From a virus, in IMG/VR virus record IMGVR_UViG_3300006165_000005, positions 1-58,298 of that record: a stretch of DNA of 58,298 bases. One strand, written 5' to 3'. How positions within the stretch are numbered: position 1 is the first letter of the stretch; each line of letters opens with the position of its first letter. Below are positions 25,638 through 34,949 of this stretch, in pieces. The position numbers and the translations under genes are program-made. The notes under the pieces were generated by a model. The model did not search any database. It saw only the letters and a program-made list of their open reading frames with translations, and was not told where the DNA came from.

Positions 25638-26282
25638 TTATCTTGGGTCATATCCCCATTTTTTAATAAAGTATCTTGTATTATGACCTATTATAGCATC
25701 AGACCTATCACCGTCAGCGTAAATTTCTATTCCGTGGTCAGCTCTAGTAAGTTCCACATCCATTGTAACACTATAGTTATTCTCTTTAATCCTATTACCT
25801 AAATCTTGGTCTTCATGACCATAATGACCATCAAACTCAGGGTCAAATAACCCTATTTTATCTATTACTGATTTTCTTATACCTAAATTAGCAGTACTAA
25901 ACCAAGAATTAGCACGGGCACCATCAGGGAATTGTACTATTCCCCTACATGCGTCAAAATCTTTTAATGTGTCTAAATGTGACTGTACAAAATCTCTATA
26001 ATGTGGTATACAATCATCATCCAATAATATTATGTATGGTGACACACACATCGCTACGGATTCATTAAATCTACCAACCCTATGGTAACCAATATCTTCG
26101 TTCCAAATATATTTTGTTATAACTTGGAAGTCTGATGGGTTTATTCTGTCCTTACCCCCATCATCATTTATTATCAAATTAAAGTCCATGTTGGTTTGTT
26201 GTGATAAATTGTTAACTATCTGTGTTAACCTATCTGGTCTATTATATGTGGTGATAATTATGTCTATGCTTTTTTCTTTCAT
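25638..26282 (-). CDS. Family 2 glycosyltransferase
   Basis: 214 residues. IIITTYNRP start, LIINDDGG, DDD at 88-90 (DxD-type metal and nucleotide binding) and GHEDQDLG with acidic HED at 156-158 are the GT-A inverting pattern. It probably adds one sugar to a growing glycan. One base separates its stop from the preferred start of the GT23-like gene. A 34-base gap separates it from the asparagine-synthase-like gene upstream. Confidence 0.8.
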   Translation of the reverse strand: MKEKSIDIIITTYNRPDRLTQIVNNLSQQTNMDFNLIINDDGGKDRINPSDFQVITKYIWNEDIGYHRVGRFNESVAMCVSPYIILLDDDCIPHYRDFVQSHLDTLKDFDACRGIVQFPDGARANSWFSTANLGIRKSVIDKIGLFDPEFDGHYGHEDQDLGNRIKENNYSVTMDVELTRADHGIEIYADGDRSDAIIGHNTRYFIKKWGYDPR

Positions 26283-26316
26283 ATTTAAAATGTATTAAAA
26301 TATTTTAATAAAGTCA

Positions 26317-27654
26317 CTAAAACCCTATTTTTTCTCCTTCCTTAAATGGGTAGTTGTTATGACTTAGGTAGTCGTGTAAAACAGATTTATAATATCTGTT
26401 TTTTAATTCTGGTTTTAACCATAAAAATTCTTGTACCACATCCACATCTAAAAATGGGTATCTTGTTTCTATTCCATAGGCTCCAGCCACATATTCTTCT
26501 TTTGCCAAATATGACTCCATACTACTATTAAAAAAACTAGGCCATGGAAAAATACTTGTCAGGTCTTGTGGGTAAAGACCACCAAAGTTACTGTGATTGT
26601 ATTTTTTAACCCCATTAAAACCATAATCTGAAAATAATTCATCTGCTCCCATCCCTGACAACAGAATTTTTTTACCATCACCAATAGCGTAATTACATAA
26701 TAACGATAATGAGTTTGCTCCATTATCATCTATTAATGATAGGTAATATTCGTTATAGTCACTGGAGTTTGAGTATGTAACATACTTAAATTCTTCTGTG
26801 TTTTTTTGGATGTAGTTGTGAGCGTCATTCAATTCTTTAGGGTGTCTGAATAATTCTTGAAATTCTGTATTTTCTTTTAGTTTTAATTTTCTTTGTTCTA
26901 TAATGCCCCTATCTTCAGTACCCATTACCGTATAAGATTTAAATGGTACATCTTGTTTTATTAATTCACAAGCGATAGCACCACTATCGTAACCACTACT
27001 AAGACCAATAAAAATCCTTTCTCTAAGATTGTATGTTCTTTTCTCTATAGATTTTTTAAATGCTTTTCTCCAGTCTTTAAAATCATCTTTATGTTGATTT
27101 AAATCAAATTCTTTAACCTTAAAAGTTTTTATCTCCATCATTAAATCTAAATCAAAAACTTTTGCTGTGTTTGGTTCCATCTTTTGCACATTCTGGTGAC
27201 CTAGTCCAGCCAAACCACTACTGTACGACGCACAACCCAAATTACCTAAACCACTAGAATAAAAAATTGGTTTGGTTTTAAATGTGTCTGTGGAGAATAG
27301 GACTTTTCTTTGTTTTAGGTCAACTAATACTATAGCGAACTCACCATCTAATTTTTTAACAAAATCGAACGAGTGTTCTCTATATAATGAAATTAGGCAT
27401 TCACCATCAGATTTATAATCACCAAAATCTTTATAGTTGTATATCTCCCCATTATATAGACAAATAACATCATCATCTACGAATGGTTGGGTGGTAAACT
27501 CTCCGGTTATACTTAATAGATTATGTAAAAACATAAGACCCGATAACTTTACAGCATTAGTCTTATCTGGTCCTCTAAATTGTGGGTAAAAATTAGCTCT
27601 ACCCAACTGTTCTGGACTTAATTCTTTTTTTGCACTAAATATAAAACTACACAT
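26317..27654 (-). CDS. Asparagine-synthase-like glutamine-dependent amidotransferase
   Basis: 445 residues. Cys2 after the initiator Met is the N-terminal nucleophile of class II glutamine amidotransferases, with the YNGEIYNY motif at about 67-74 and DGEFA at 103-107. The C-terminal PP-loop synthetase motif is IGLSSGYDSG (216-225). AsnB-type proteins in polysaccharide loci amidate uronic acids or other sugar carboxyls. Standard bacterial AsnB is about 550 residues, so this one is short. Substrate is inferred from context, not motif; true asparagine synthesis cannot be excluded. Confidence 0.75.
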   Translation of the reverse strand: MCSFIFSAKKELSPEQLGRANFYPQFRGPDKTNAVKLSGLMFLHNLLSITGEFTTQPFVDDDVICLYNGEIYNYKDFGDYKSDGECLISLYREHSFDFVKKLDGEFAIVLVDLKQRKVLFSTDTFKTKPIFYSSGLGNLGCASYSSGLAGLGHQNVQKMEPNTAKVFDLDLMMEIKTFKVKEFDLNQHKDDFKDWRKAFKKSIEKRTYNLRERIFIGLSSGYDSGAIACELIKQDVPFKSYTVMGTEDRGIIEQRKLKLKENTEFQELFRHPKELNDAHNYIQKNTEEFKYVTYSNSSDYNEYYLSLIDDNGANSLSLLCNYAIGDGKKILLSGMGADELFSDYGFNGVKKYNHSNFGGLYPQDLTSIFPWPSFFNSSMESYLAKEEYVAGAYGIETRYPFLDVDVVQEFLWLKPELKNRYYKSVLHDYLSHNNYPFKEGEKIGF

Positions 27655-27657
27655 ATC

Positions 27658-28329
27658 TTAAAATTTATAATTTAATAATTCTATCTCCTTCTTATAGACA
27701 TTATATGTTATTTCTCTTGTACGTGGTGTATGTACATCCCTATAATCCACTTTCTTACTTTGGTTTAATGTTGGTAATTCAACATTAGGTAATCCTACTT
27801 TATCTGAAAACTTTTTAAAGTCTTCATTTAGATTTTCATACCTTAATACGTGGTCTACCATTATTTTACCGTCTTCATCTATCAAATAATCGTATTGGTT
27901 ATCGTACCCCCTATTCTGTGTAGCCCAAAATTCTGGACCAGTTTTACCCATATAACCCCTAGTGTAAAATATCTCCATCCACGCCTCAAAACTTCCAGCA
28001 CTTTTTACGTGATTATACAGTGGGTGTTGAGGTTTTCCGTCCACTTCAGTACCGTCAGCTAATTCCCATTTTTCAGTACTGTTATTAACATCAAACCAGA
28101 AACTTTTTTCTGCTATACAATAGTAGTAATTGGATACCATTCTATCCCATGGATTTCTGACCACACAAAAAGAACTACCATCACCCCAAAGTTCAGGGTT
28201 TTCATTTCTCATTTGTTGTGATGTTTGGTGTCCACCCGCTTGTTCCATTTTAAAAGTTTCTTGGATGCTTGTACCAGCATTCTTAGGAATGTGTACAAAT
28301 ATTAAATTATTTTCTCTAGATATTGGCAT
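27658..28329 (-). CDS. Sulfotransferase (Sulfotransfer_2, HIPKNAGTS type)
   Basis: 223 residues. The PAPS 5'-loop is HIPKNAGTS at 13-21 and the 3'-loop is CVVRNPWDRMVSNYY around 55-69. These are the signatures of the heparan/chondroitin-type carbohydrate sulfotransferase family, distinct from the SYPRSGSNW enzyme at 18261. Two sulfotransferases of different lineages imply at least two sulfation reactions. No N-terminal membrane anchor is seen, so the reaction would be cytoplasmic. Neighbours are the AsnB-like and DUF616 genes with 1-4 base gaps. Confidence 0.85.
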   Translation of the reverse strand: MPISRENNLIFVHIPKNAGTSIQETFKMEQAGGHQTSQQMRNENPELWGDGSSFCVVRNPWDRMVSNYYYCIAEKSFWFDVNNSTEKWELADGTEVDGKPQHPLYNHVKSAGSFEAWMEIFYTRGYMGKTGPEFWATQNRGYDNQYDYLIDEDGKIMVDHVLRYENLNEDFKKFSDKVGLPNVELPTLNQSKKVDYRDVHTPRTREITYNVYKKEIELLNYKF

Positions 28330-28330
28330 A

Positions 28331-29020
28331 TTAAAATCCTTTATAGTATAGTTGTGGAATTATAGGGTTCTGCCTTAAACCATTGTTAGCAAATCCTGGT
28401 AGTACTTTTACGTCGATATTTAAAGAATTTAAAACAAAGGGTAAACTTATCTGGTCTCTAGAAGAGAACCTACATATAATTTCCCACCATTTTAAATTCA
28501 TGACCTGTATTTGTGGTGTGTTTTTTCTTATACTAGCTGACAACTCAAATAACCCAAAATCTTTAGGAAACCCTTCCTCATTATAGAAGTCCAACTGCCT
28601 ATGAATATTATCTAAACTATCATAGTCACCACCAGGTCCCTCAGTAAGTTCTATTAATGTTTTTGCCTCATCGTAAAGACAGTCTCTTTCTGGGTGTTTA
28701 AATAGTGCTATATCATTATCTTTTAAATAAGTCTCACAAAATTCTTTAGGGTCTGATATAATATCATGTGTGGGGTCCATCCATATATGATAATCATAAT
28801 CTGGTAAAAAAACATGAGGCATTATCTTATATATTTTTGCGTTTCTTCTACCAGTAAATTGTTTATCTATAGTAAAATCAGGTGAAATTATTTGATTCCA
28901 CACTTCACATGGGTGCTCTTTATCTACATAGGCATAATAATCTACACCATGCCATTTTGTTTGTGGTGTTCGTAATTGTTGTACGTTACCAAATACGGAC
29001 GTTATAACTGCTATCTTCAT
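28331..29020 (-). CDS. DUF616/TOD1-like glycosyltransferase
   Basis: 229 residues. WMDPTHDI (80-87), KHPERDCLYDEA (108-119) and SRDQISLPF (187-195) correspond to the conserved motifs of DUF616 proteins, a group with a GT-A-like fold found in polysaccharide loci and plant galactosyltransferase relatives. It overlaps the upstream GT2 gene by 35 bases, which indicates tight coupling. The donor and linkage are not predictable. Confidence 0.65.
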   Translation of the reverse strand: MKIAVITSVFGNVQQLRTPQTKWHGVDYYAYVDKEHPCEVWNQIISPDFTIDKQFTGRRNAKIYKIMPHVFLPDYDYHIWMDPTHDIISDPKEFCETYLKDNDIALFKHPERDCLYDEAKTLIELTEGPGGDYDSLDNIHRQLDFYNEEGFPKDFGLFELSASIRKNTPQIQVMNLKWWEIICRFSSRDQISLPFVLNSLNIDVKVLPGFANNGLRQNPIIPQLYYKGF

Positions 29021-29714
29021 TAGGGTGTTTTTTTAATACGTAATTTAATTCATTTATTTTTATTTCCTGTGTAACAATACTGTTTGATACTTGGTTCCCC
29101 CAACCTCTATTTACAACAGTATATTCATTGACTATACCTGGTTCACCAAATACGTCATGTAATTGTTTATAATACTCCACGTCCATTAACCATATTAGAT
29201 TTTCATCAAAATAAGGTTTTTCTTTAAGATTTCTAATAGATATAACACTAGGTGAACTCATAGTATTTTCACCGTATTGAATATTCTTATGGAACCTTGG
29301 ATGGAATGGGCTATGTAGGTTATGGACATCGTCACTTGAATGCTTACAAGCTGACGCTAACCATTTTACCGTTTCGTCTTCAAAACCCTTAACGGTTTTT
29401 TCTATACTAGTTTCATCAATAATAAAATCGTCTTGGAATAGGATTTTTATTATATCTCCAGAAGCGTTCTTCATAGCTACATTACTATTAGCAGAAGAAT
29501 TACCTCTATTTTCTAAGTTTTTAACATACTTTATGTCTAATCTTCCGGCCCAATTAACACACAAATCTTTTATGTCGTCATTTTGACTATGGTCAGATAT
29601 GACAACCTCTATATCCTTATGTGTTTGCTTTTCAAATAGATTAAAGTTGTATTCTAAAAACTCAACACCTCGTCCATTAGCTTCATATGATGGTATACAA
29701 ATTGATACTTTCAT
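28986..29714 (-). CDS. Family 2 glycosyltransferase
   Basis: 242 residues. SICIPSYEANGRG start, GD/QDD at about 86-96 (FQDDFI) and an acceptor-side LIWLMDVEYY pattern fit a GT-A enzyme of GT2. It has no membrane segment. The stop overlaps the DUF616 gene by 35 bases and the start shares one base with the end of the GT10 gene, so the three are translated as a unit. Confidence 0.75.
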   Translation of the reverse strand: MKVSICIPSYEANGRGVEFLEYNFNLFEKQTHKDIEVVISDHSQNDDIKDLCVNWAGRLDIKYVKNLENRGNSSANSNVAMKNASGDIIKILFQDDFIIDETSIEKTVKGFEDETVKWLASACKHSSDDVHNLHSPFHPRFHKNIQYGENTMSSPSVISIRNLKEKPYFDENLIWLMDVEYYKQLHDVFGEPGIVNEYTVVNRGWGNQVSNSIVTQEIKINELNYVLKKHPNEDSSYNVRIW

Positions 29715-30568
29715 TATAATATTTCTTCCACTTCACCCCTAACTCTTTCCCAAAAATCAGAGTACTTAAAATGTCTTTCATAGTTATCTTCTATTGCTTC
29801 CTTCATAGAATCGTAAGTTTCTGGAGTTAGTTTATTAATTATTTCATATAATTCTGGCCAACTACTAAAAGGTATTATCCCATCAATATTAAAGTACTCA
29901 CCAATATTAGGTGCTCCACAATATAAAGGTATTGTCTTTGACGCGATACAATCCACCAACTTTTCTGTGAACCAATTATCTGTATCACAATTTTCTACTA
30001 TAATAGAGAACTGGTACCCATCAAAAATAGGGTCTTTTTTAGGTAGGTAACTCGTAGGTGGGAATAAACGATACTTTAACCCATTAGGTGTTAATGTGTC
30101 TGGTAGTGATTGTTGGTTCGCTAAATTATTTAACTGTGGTAAAACCTCATATCTAAGTTTATGTCCTGGGAATATCTCCATTCTTTTAGCTCCGGGTAAA
30201 AAAGATAAAGCAAACTCCTTTTTAAATTCATACCCAGAATCCACCCAACACGTACCGAATGGAAATGGTTTAGTGTGTGGTATTTGTTCTAGTAAAATCG
30301 GGTCCCAAGTTAGTATAATATCAAATAGGTCTTGATTTTGTAATAACAAATCATTGGTTGCACTAGTAGGACTCAACCTCCTATATGCTTCTGGTTCTGT
30401 TTGTATATGTATCCTTATATCAGCATCTTTAAAATCCTGATTATTCAAATCCATATGGTCCCAATATATACAAACTTTTTTATTGTATTTAGGGAAATTT
30501 TGGGATGGTTCGTCGCTGCCTCCAATCCCAAATACTCTTGCTTGATGTAAATTTATATTTTCTTCCAT
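29714..30568 (-). CDS. GT10 alpha-1,3/1,4-fucosyltransferase-like
   Basis: 284 residues. FSIIVENCDTDNWFTEKL at about residues 187-204 is the diagnostic GT10 donor-binding motif. It is followed by a proline/glycine strand IPLYCGAPNIGEYF. The N-terminal half is shorter than in Helicobacter FucT, and there are no heptad repeats at the C-terminus. It would transfer L-fucose from GDP-fucose to GlcNAc-type acceptors in a Lewis-like linkage (family knowledge; acceptor inferred). It overlaps the GT11 gene by 16 bases. Confidence 0.85.
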   Translation of the reverse strand: MEENINLHQARVFGIGGSDEPSQNFPKYNKKVCIYWDHMDLNNQDFKDADIRIHIQTEPEAYRRLSPTSATNDLLLQNQDLFDIILTWDPILLEQIPHTKPFPFGTCWVDSGYEFKKEFALSFLPGAKRMEIFPGHKLRYEVLPQLNNLANQQSLPDTLTPNGLKYRLFPPTSYLPKKDPIFDGYQFSIIVENCDTDNWFTEKLVDCIASKTIPLYCGAPNIGEYFNIDGIIPFSSWPELYEIINKLTPETYDSMKEAIEDNYERHFKYSDFWERVRGEVEEIL

Positions 30569-31335
30569 GTTTCCGGTACTAAATCTTTAGGGTCTGGTCC
30601 TTGTGGGCCAAACCAGTTATTTGGTGAAACAATAATTTTATCTTTATTGGTATTCAACCACGCTGCCCACCAACTAAAACTACTATTTGCTGTAATTTGA
30701 TGGTTACATATGGACATTAAATGTAAGTCTTCATAATTTTCATTATCACTAACAAAATTAACTTTTTTAATCCCATTTATCTTAGCTAAACTAAATAAGT
30801 TATTCACACACCACAGAATATCATCAGAAAATACAAATATTTCAATATCTGTTTTTTTTGTTTCATTAACGATATATTCTATCGCTTCTTTATAGTAGTC
30901 CTGATTTGGGGTTGGGTGTATGTTTGGATAATTTAGGTAGTCACCTCTTCTTACATGTAAAGATATTGTATATTCTGAACGAATTATATTAATTTGGTCT
31001 TGTATACCCCTCTTAACATCCTCTGTCACAGTTATAATTTCTTGTACTTTATCTTTAGCGTGTTTAAAGTATTTTTCACTCTGGAAATACCCATTTATAT
31101 TCATATCCTTAGTGTATGGTATAGGTGTGTAATGGAAAGGACCTTCACCCTCCTCAACCACAAAACTAATATCTTTTTTTAACCATTCTTTAGGTATGTT
31201 AAAAAATGGAGCAAACCTATAATCTTCTGGTAATACAACCACATCATTATTTGCCTCAGCAATCCCAATAGCTGTAGCAAGATTAAATAATGAGTTACCT
31301 AACTTAAAATTCTTTATTCCTGTACTTGTTACCAT
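30553..31335 (-). CDS. GT11 alpha-1,2-fucosyltransferase-like
   Basis: 260 residues. Motif I HVRRGDY at 127-133 (GDP binding), FSDD at 169-172 and SSFSWWAAWLN at 218-228 are the GT11 signatures, along with GYFQSEKYF at 82-90. The N-terminal GLGNQ-type loop is altered to KLGNSLFN. It makes Fuc-alpha-1,2 linkages from GDP-fucose. Overlap of 16 bases with the GT10 gene couples the two fucosylation steps. Confidence 0.88.
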   Translation of the reverse strand: MVTSTGIKNFKLGNSLFNLATAIGIAEANNDVVVLPEDYRFAPFFNIPKEWLKKDISFVVEEGEGPFHYTPIPYTKDMNINGYFQSEKYFKHAKDKVQEIITVTEDVKRGIQDQINIIRSEYTISLHVRRGDYLNYPNIHPTPNQDYYKEAIEYIVNETKKTDIEIFVFSDDILWCVNNLFSLAKINGIKKVNFVSDNENYEDLHLMSICNHQITANSSFSWWAAWLNTNKDKIIVSPNNWFGPQGPDPKDLVPETWKKI

Positions 31336-31336
31336 A

Positions 31337-32155
31337 TTACACTTCCCATTGTTTTATGAATTCCTCCATTTGTTCTTTAGTCATAGTTTCAGTCATAACT
31401 GATAACTGTGCATTACTTTGGTAGAACTCGTGTGTAGCTTTTGGTGACTGTCCTGGACCGTCATGTGGAAGATGAAATAGTATAGCGTCTTCATCCATCA
31501 CTCTACTAATATCATAACCCAAAGCTCTTGTTCTTATGGTTATTTCGTTATCTTCGTAACCCCAACCTTTAAACATTGGGTTGTATCCACCAAATTTGTT
31601 ATATCTATCGTGATTAAAGAACACACACCCACCAACACTATCGTAATGACCAACAAAAACCTTACCATTACTATAATTAACTTGTTTAGATTCTGGTTTA
31701 TATTTTGTTAAATCATCGTAGTCTAGAGTTTCCATAAACTCTTCTTTGGTATGTTCGTATAGGTTTAAAAATAAACCGTTGTACGGATAACAAATCGCTA
31801 GATTATCTTCTTTTATTAACCTATCAGCGGTCATCTTCATATATTTAGGATGAATGATTATATCCGTATCTAATGAGACTATTACAGGTCTGTCAGTCTC
31901 CTTAGAAGCTATATTATAACATTTAGGTCTAACATATATCCCATCGTTTTCATGGAATATATATTTATCATTTTCTGTTAAGGTAATTGACTCTGTTATT
32001 TTTTGTTCAGCGTCGTCCTCTATAAAAATAAACTGTGTGTTATCAGCATATTTCCTATAAAATTCTTGTATAATCTCTAAATTTTGTTGTCTGGCAACAG
32101 TATCTATTCTTACGTGTACCAAAAAACAAACATCGGATAAATCTACTTTTTTCAT
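31337..32155 (-). CDS. GT7/chondroitin-synthase-like GT-A glycosyltransferase
   Basis: 272 residues. SLDTDIII (DTD at 96-98) gives the DxD motif, and GWGYEDNE at 197-204 is the galactosyltransferase/GT7 C-terminal signature with the catalytic acid. GGCVFFNHDRYNKFGGYN precedes it, as in family 7 enzymes. It would transfer Gal or GalNAc/GlcNAc. Its start shares an ATGA overlap with the next gene. Linkage and donor are inferred from family only. Confidence 0.75.
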   Translation of the reverse strand: MKKVDLSDVCFLVHVRIDTVARQQNLEIIQEFYRKYADNTQFIFIEDDAEQKITESITLTENDKYIFHENDGIYVRPKCYNIASKETDRPVIVSLDTDIIIHPKYMKMTADRLIKEDNLAICYPYNGLFLNLYEHTKEEFMETLDYDDLTKYKPESKQVNYSNGKVFVGHYDSVGGCVFFNHDRYNKFGGYNPMFKGWGYEDNEITIRTRALGYDISRVMDEDAILFHLPHDGPGQSPKATHEFYQSNAQLSVMTETMTKEQMEEFIKQWEV

Positions 32156-32994
32156 TTTGCGTGTTCTTTTTTAATTTTTTTTAATGTCCTAACCACCGTA
32201 TCAATATCTACCTGTGGTGCCCCTGTTGGGTAATGACCGTGTTTCTTTTTATAGTGTTCTGCACCTACATTATAATTTAAGTGCCATTCTGGTGTGTGTG
32301 AGATTGTACTCTCTGTTATACAGTTCTCTATATCTTCTAGATATAACCAACTTTCCCAGATATCCGGAAACCACCAGAATTCTGGACAAAAACCATTTTT
32401 ATAGCATTGGTAGCTATGTTCCACATGCTCCCAAGCATTTTTAAATATTGGGTCAAACACCCCAACTTTATCGATAACATCTTTGTGGTAATAACAAAAA
32501 GCTCCTACCGAATTAGGGTATAAAGCTATTTTTGTATCATCGTAATATAGGACTGTCTTTGGGTTTGGTTCGTTTAAATTATCTGTTTCTGCTCTTTCTT
32601 CTAGTGTAGAAAAACCCTTACTATCTTTTCTATTAGCAGGACCTTGTAGAGCGTAACTTAAATGTTTAATACCACTAGCTTCTGAAGCTTCTATATATTT
32701 TTCAAACACAGAATCATCTTTTATCAATACGTCATCTTCCATTATAAAAATGTGTTCACACCCTTTTGATATTAAGTAATTTATAGCGTCACTTTTACTC
32801 TTGCCAACACACTCATTTACTTCGTGTTGTATTATATGGGCTTTTTTTGGGTACGATTCTGGGTTATATGGGGTACCATCATTAACTATGACAAAATTTT
32901 CTATCCAGTCAGGTACTGTAATAGCACTCTGTAATATTCTATGTTCAGCTTTATATGTTACAAGTCCTAAACCTATTTTACTTTTGTTGTTCAT
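32152..32994 (-). CDS. Family 2-like glycosyltransferase
   Basis: 280 residues from ATG 32994; an upstream in-frame ATG at 33027 would overlap the previous gene by 50 bases rather than 17. IGLGLVTYKAE opens the nucleotide-sugar domain. IMEDDVL (EDD at 86-88) supplies the metal-binding acid, and FDPIFKNAWEHVEHSY resembles the GT2 acceptor region. It is placed between two other glycosyltransferase genes with overlaps at both ends. Confidence 0.7.
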   Translation of the reverse strand: MNNKSKIGLGLVTYKAEHRILQSAITVPDWIENFVIVNDGTPYNPESYPKKAHIIQHEVNECVGKSKSDAINYLISKGCEHIFIMEDDVLIKDDSVFEKYIEASEASGIKHLSYALQGPANRKDSKGFSTLEERAETDNLNEPNPKTVLYYDDTKIALYPNSVGAFCYYHKDVIDKVGVFDPIFKNAWEHVEHSYQCYKNGFCPEFWWFPDIWESWLYLEDIENCITESTISHTPEWHLNYNVGAEHYKKKHGHYPTGAPQVDIDTVVRTLKKIKKEHAK

Positions 32995-34324
32995 TCTGCG
33001 TTTTTTTAATAAATCGTTTATAATCATAAGTCCCTAGTAACTGATTTACGTGACCTAAATCTGGATTGTCTCTTAACTCCTCATATTCATCTAATAATCT
33101 ACCACAAGATTCTTCAGAGTGTACATTAACATAACCATTTTTAATCAAACTTAACCCTATTAGGAACCCAGAAGCTGGATTTGTAACATCCGTACCTATG
33201 TCCTGTATAGTTTTTAAAGCTCGTTTACTTAAAGCCATAATGTACCCTTGTGAACCAACAGTATTTGTTTTATAACCACCACCAAAATTATAAAAACTAC
33301 CTAATGAGTTTTTATTTATAACTAATTTTCCGTCTTTAGCTATTAAGTCGATACCGTTCGCGATTATACTATTATCTTTTACGTGAGTTCTTGACGTGAT
33401 GACCCCACAATTTGTTGTTTTAGTGTAAATTTTAACAAACTCGGTTATTACATCATTTAATGGTGCTGTTTCATTAAAAAACACATATAAATCACATTCC
33501 TCATCTTCAGGTCTATCCAACCAGACTACATTATTGTAAGTGCAATTGTCTACTACGCATTTTTTTAACTCTTCTTCCTCAAAGGCACTATTAACAACAA
33601 CACCAACTTTTACTTTATTATTTTTTATAGGTTTTATAGTGTTAAACTTTAAACCCCCTTCTTGTATTATCGGGAGTTTGGTAAAGTGTTTCCCAACAAA
33701 TTTAAATCTATTTCTGTGCCATTCATCATTTACCATACCCACTGACTTATGGGTAACCTTAACCTCAAAGTTTACACCCACTTTTACACCCGCTAACCAA
33801 TTAGACACACAAAAATCTATCTCATAAAAATGAAACCCCTTAAAATAGTCATCAAATTTCTTTTTTATTAAATCTCTATCAACTAAAAAGAATAAACCAT
33901 CTACCAATAAAGCGTCTAATACTTCATTTTTAAAAATTCCTGAATATTTTGACTGCCATGTCCGTCCTTCATGTGTATGCCAAACACTACCCATCATTTT
34001 AGCCCAGTTGGTCCACCACATACCATTTTCTGGTAATTCCGTTGTTCCAGCTATACCTAATATCCCATAATCTGGATTATTATGTTTTAACTTTAATAAT
34101 TTCTTTGCCCACCCTTTAGTTTCTATTATTAAATCATCGTGACAAAAAACAATATTATTATTTTTTGCCTCTTTTAACCCTTTATTATATAATTCTGTTA
34201 AAGAATATTTCCCAGGGTTTTCATAAATGATAATTTCTATGTCCTTTAAACCTGATGTGGACTTTAGATGTTTGACGTATTCCTCGTCTCTTTGTTTTGT
34301 ACTTACTACTACTGATAATCCCAT
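32978..34324 (-). CDS. Large GT-A-like glycosyltransferase, possibly two-domain
   Basis: 448 residues. N-terminal VVVSTKQRDEEY and FCHDDLII (HDD at 62-64) mark a GT2-like domain that ends near residue 230 (EIDFCVSNWLAG). A second alpha/beta unit begins at KVKVGVVVN (about 240) and has an acidic WLDRPEDEECDLYVFF strand and a GSQGYIMALSKRA acceptor-like segment. This suggests a fusion of two GT-A modules or an enlarged enzyme. It lies 4 bases after dUTPase, so it joins the dut gene to the glycan cluster. Confidence 0.65.
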   Translation of the reverse strand: MGLSVVVSTKQRDEEYVKHLKSTSGLKDIEIIIYENPGKYSLTELYNKGLKEAKNNNIVFCHDDLIIETKGWAKKLLKLKHNNPDYGILGIAGTTELPENGMWWTNWAKMMGSVWHTHEGRTWQSKYSGIFKNEVLDALLVDGLFFLVDRDLIKKKFDDYFKGFHFYEIDFCVSNWLAGVKVGVNFEVKVTHKSVGMVNDEWHRNRFKFVGKHFTKLPIIQEGGLKFNTIKPIKNNKVKVGVVVNSAFEEEELKKCVVDNCTYNNVVWLDRPEDEECDLYVFFNETAPLNDVITEFVKIYTKTTNCGVITSRTHVKDNSIIANGIDLIAKDGKLVINKNSLGSFYNFGGGYKTNTVGSQGYIMALSKRALKTIQDIGTDVTNPASGFLIGLSLIKNGYVNVHSEESCGRLLDEYEELRDNPDLGHVNQLLGTYDYKRFIKKTQNEQQK

Positions 34325-34328
34325 AATT

Positions 34329-34943
34329 TTATTTTATTCCTGTACTACCAAAACCACCTTCGTCTCTGTTAGTACTTTCTAGTTTAGATACTTTTATATA
34401 TTTTGCCCAATTGGTGTTAAGAATGTTATTTAAAACTGCTTGAGCTACCCTATCTCCATCATTAATAGTAAAAGGGTCTTCACCTAAATTTATTAGGATA
34501 ATTTTTATTTCACCTCTATAACTTCTATCAACAGTACCAGGTGTATTAAGAACTGTTATACCGTGTTTTAAAGCTAAACCACTTCTGGGTCTTACTTGTA
34601 ATTCATAATTCTCTGGTAATTCAAAGTAAAGGCCGGTAGGAATTAATTTCCTTTTACCTGGATGAATAACCATAGTATCGTTTGGTATTGATGCTCTTAA
34701 ATCAAAACCACTATCGTCTTTATGTGCGTATTCTGGGTCTGGATTATTAGATGTGTTGACATACTTTACCTCCATCCTTGGAATGTCTTCATCAGTTATA
34801 AAAGAAGTGTTTTCTAGTTCTTCTAGGTCTATTCCTAGAATTTTTGGTAATTCCAATGGGGTTTCGTCTATTGAGTTACTGTTTGCGTACCTTTCTATTT
34901 GTGATAAAGTACTTTTCATTTTTTTATTAGTGTTATTATTCAT
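34329..34943 (-). CDS. dut: dUTP diphosphatase with N-terminal extension
   Basis: 204 residues. All five trimeric dUTPase motifs are present: DSGFDLRA (77-84), RPRSGLA (118-124), GTVDRSYRGEI (136-146), DGDRVAQ (162-168) and RDEGGFGSTG (193-202). It hydrolyses dUTP to dUMP and keeps uracil out of phage DNA. The first ~58 residues (Ser/Glu-rich) precede the usual start; an alternative start at 34919 would shorten it by 8 residues. It is transcribed with the exonuclease-like gene upstream. Confidence 0.92.
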   Translation of the reverse strand: MNNNTNKKMKSTLSQIERYANSNSIDETPLELPKILGIDLEELENTSFITDEDIPRMEVKYVNTSNNPDPEYAHKDDSGFDLRASIPNDTMVIHPGKRKLIPTGLYFELPENYELQVRPRSGLALKHGITVLNTPGTVDRSYRGEIKIILINLGEDPFTINDGDRVAQAVLNNILNTNWAKYIKVSKLESTNRDEGGFGSTGIK

Positions 34944-34949
34944 AGTACC

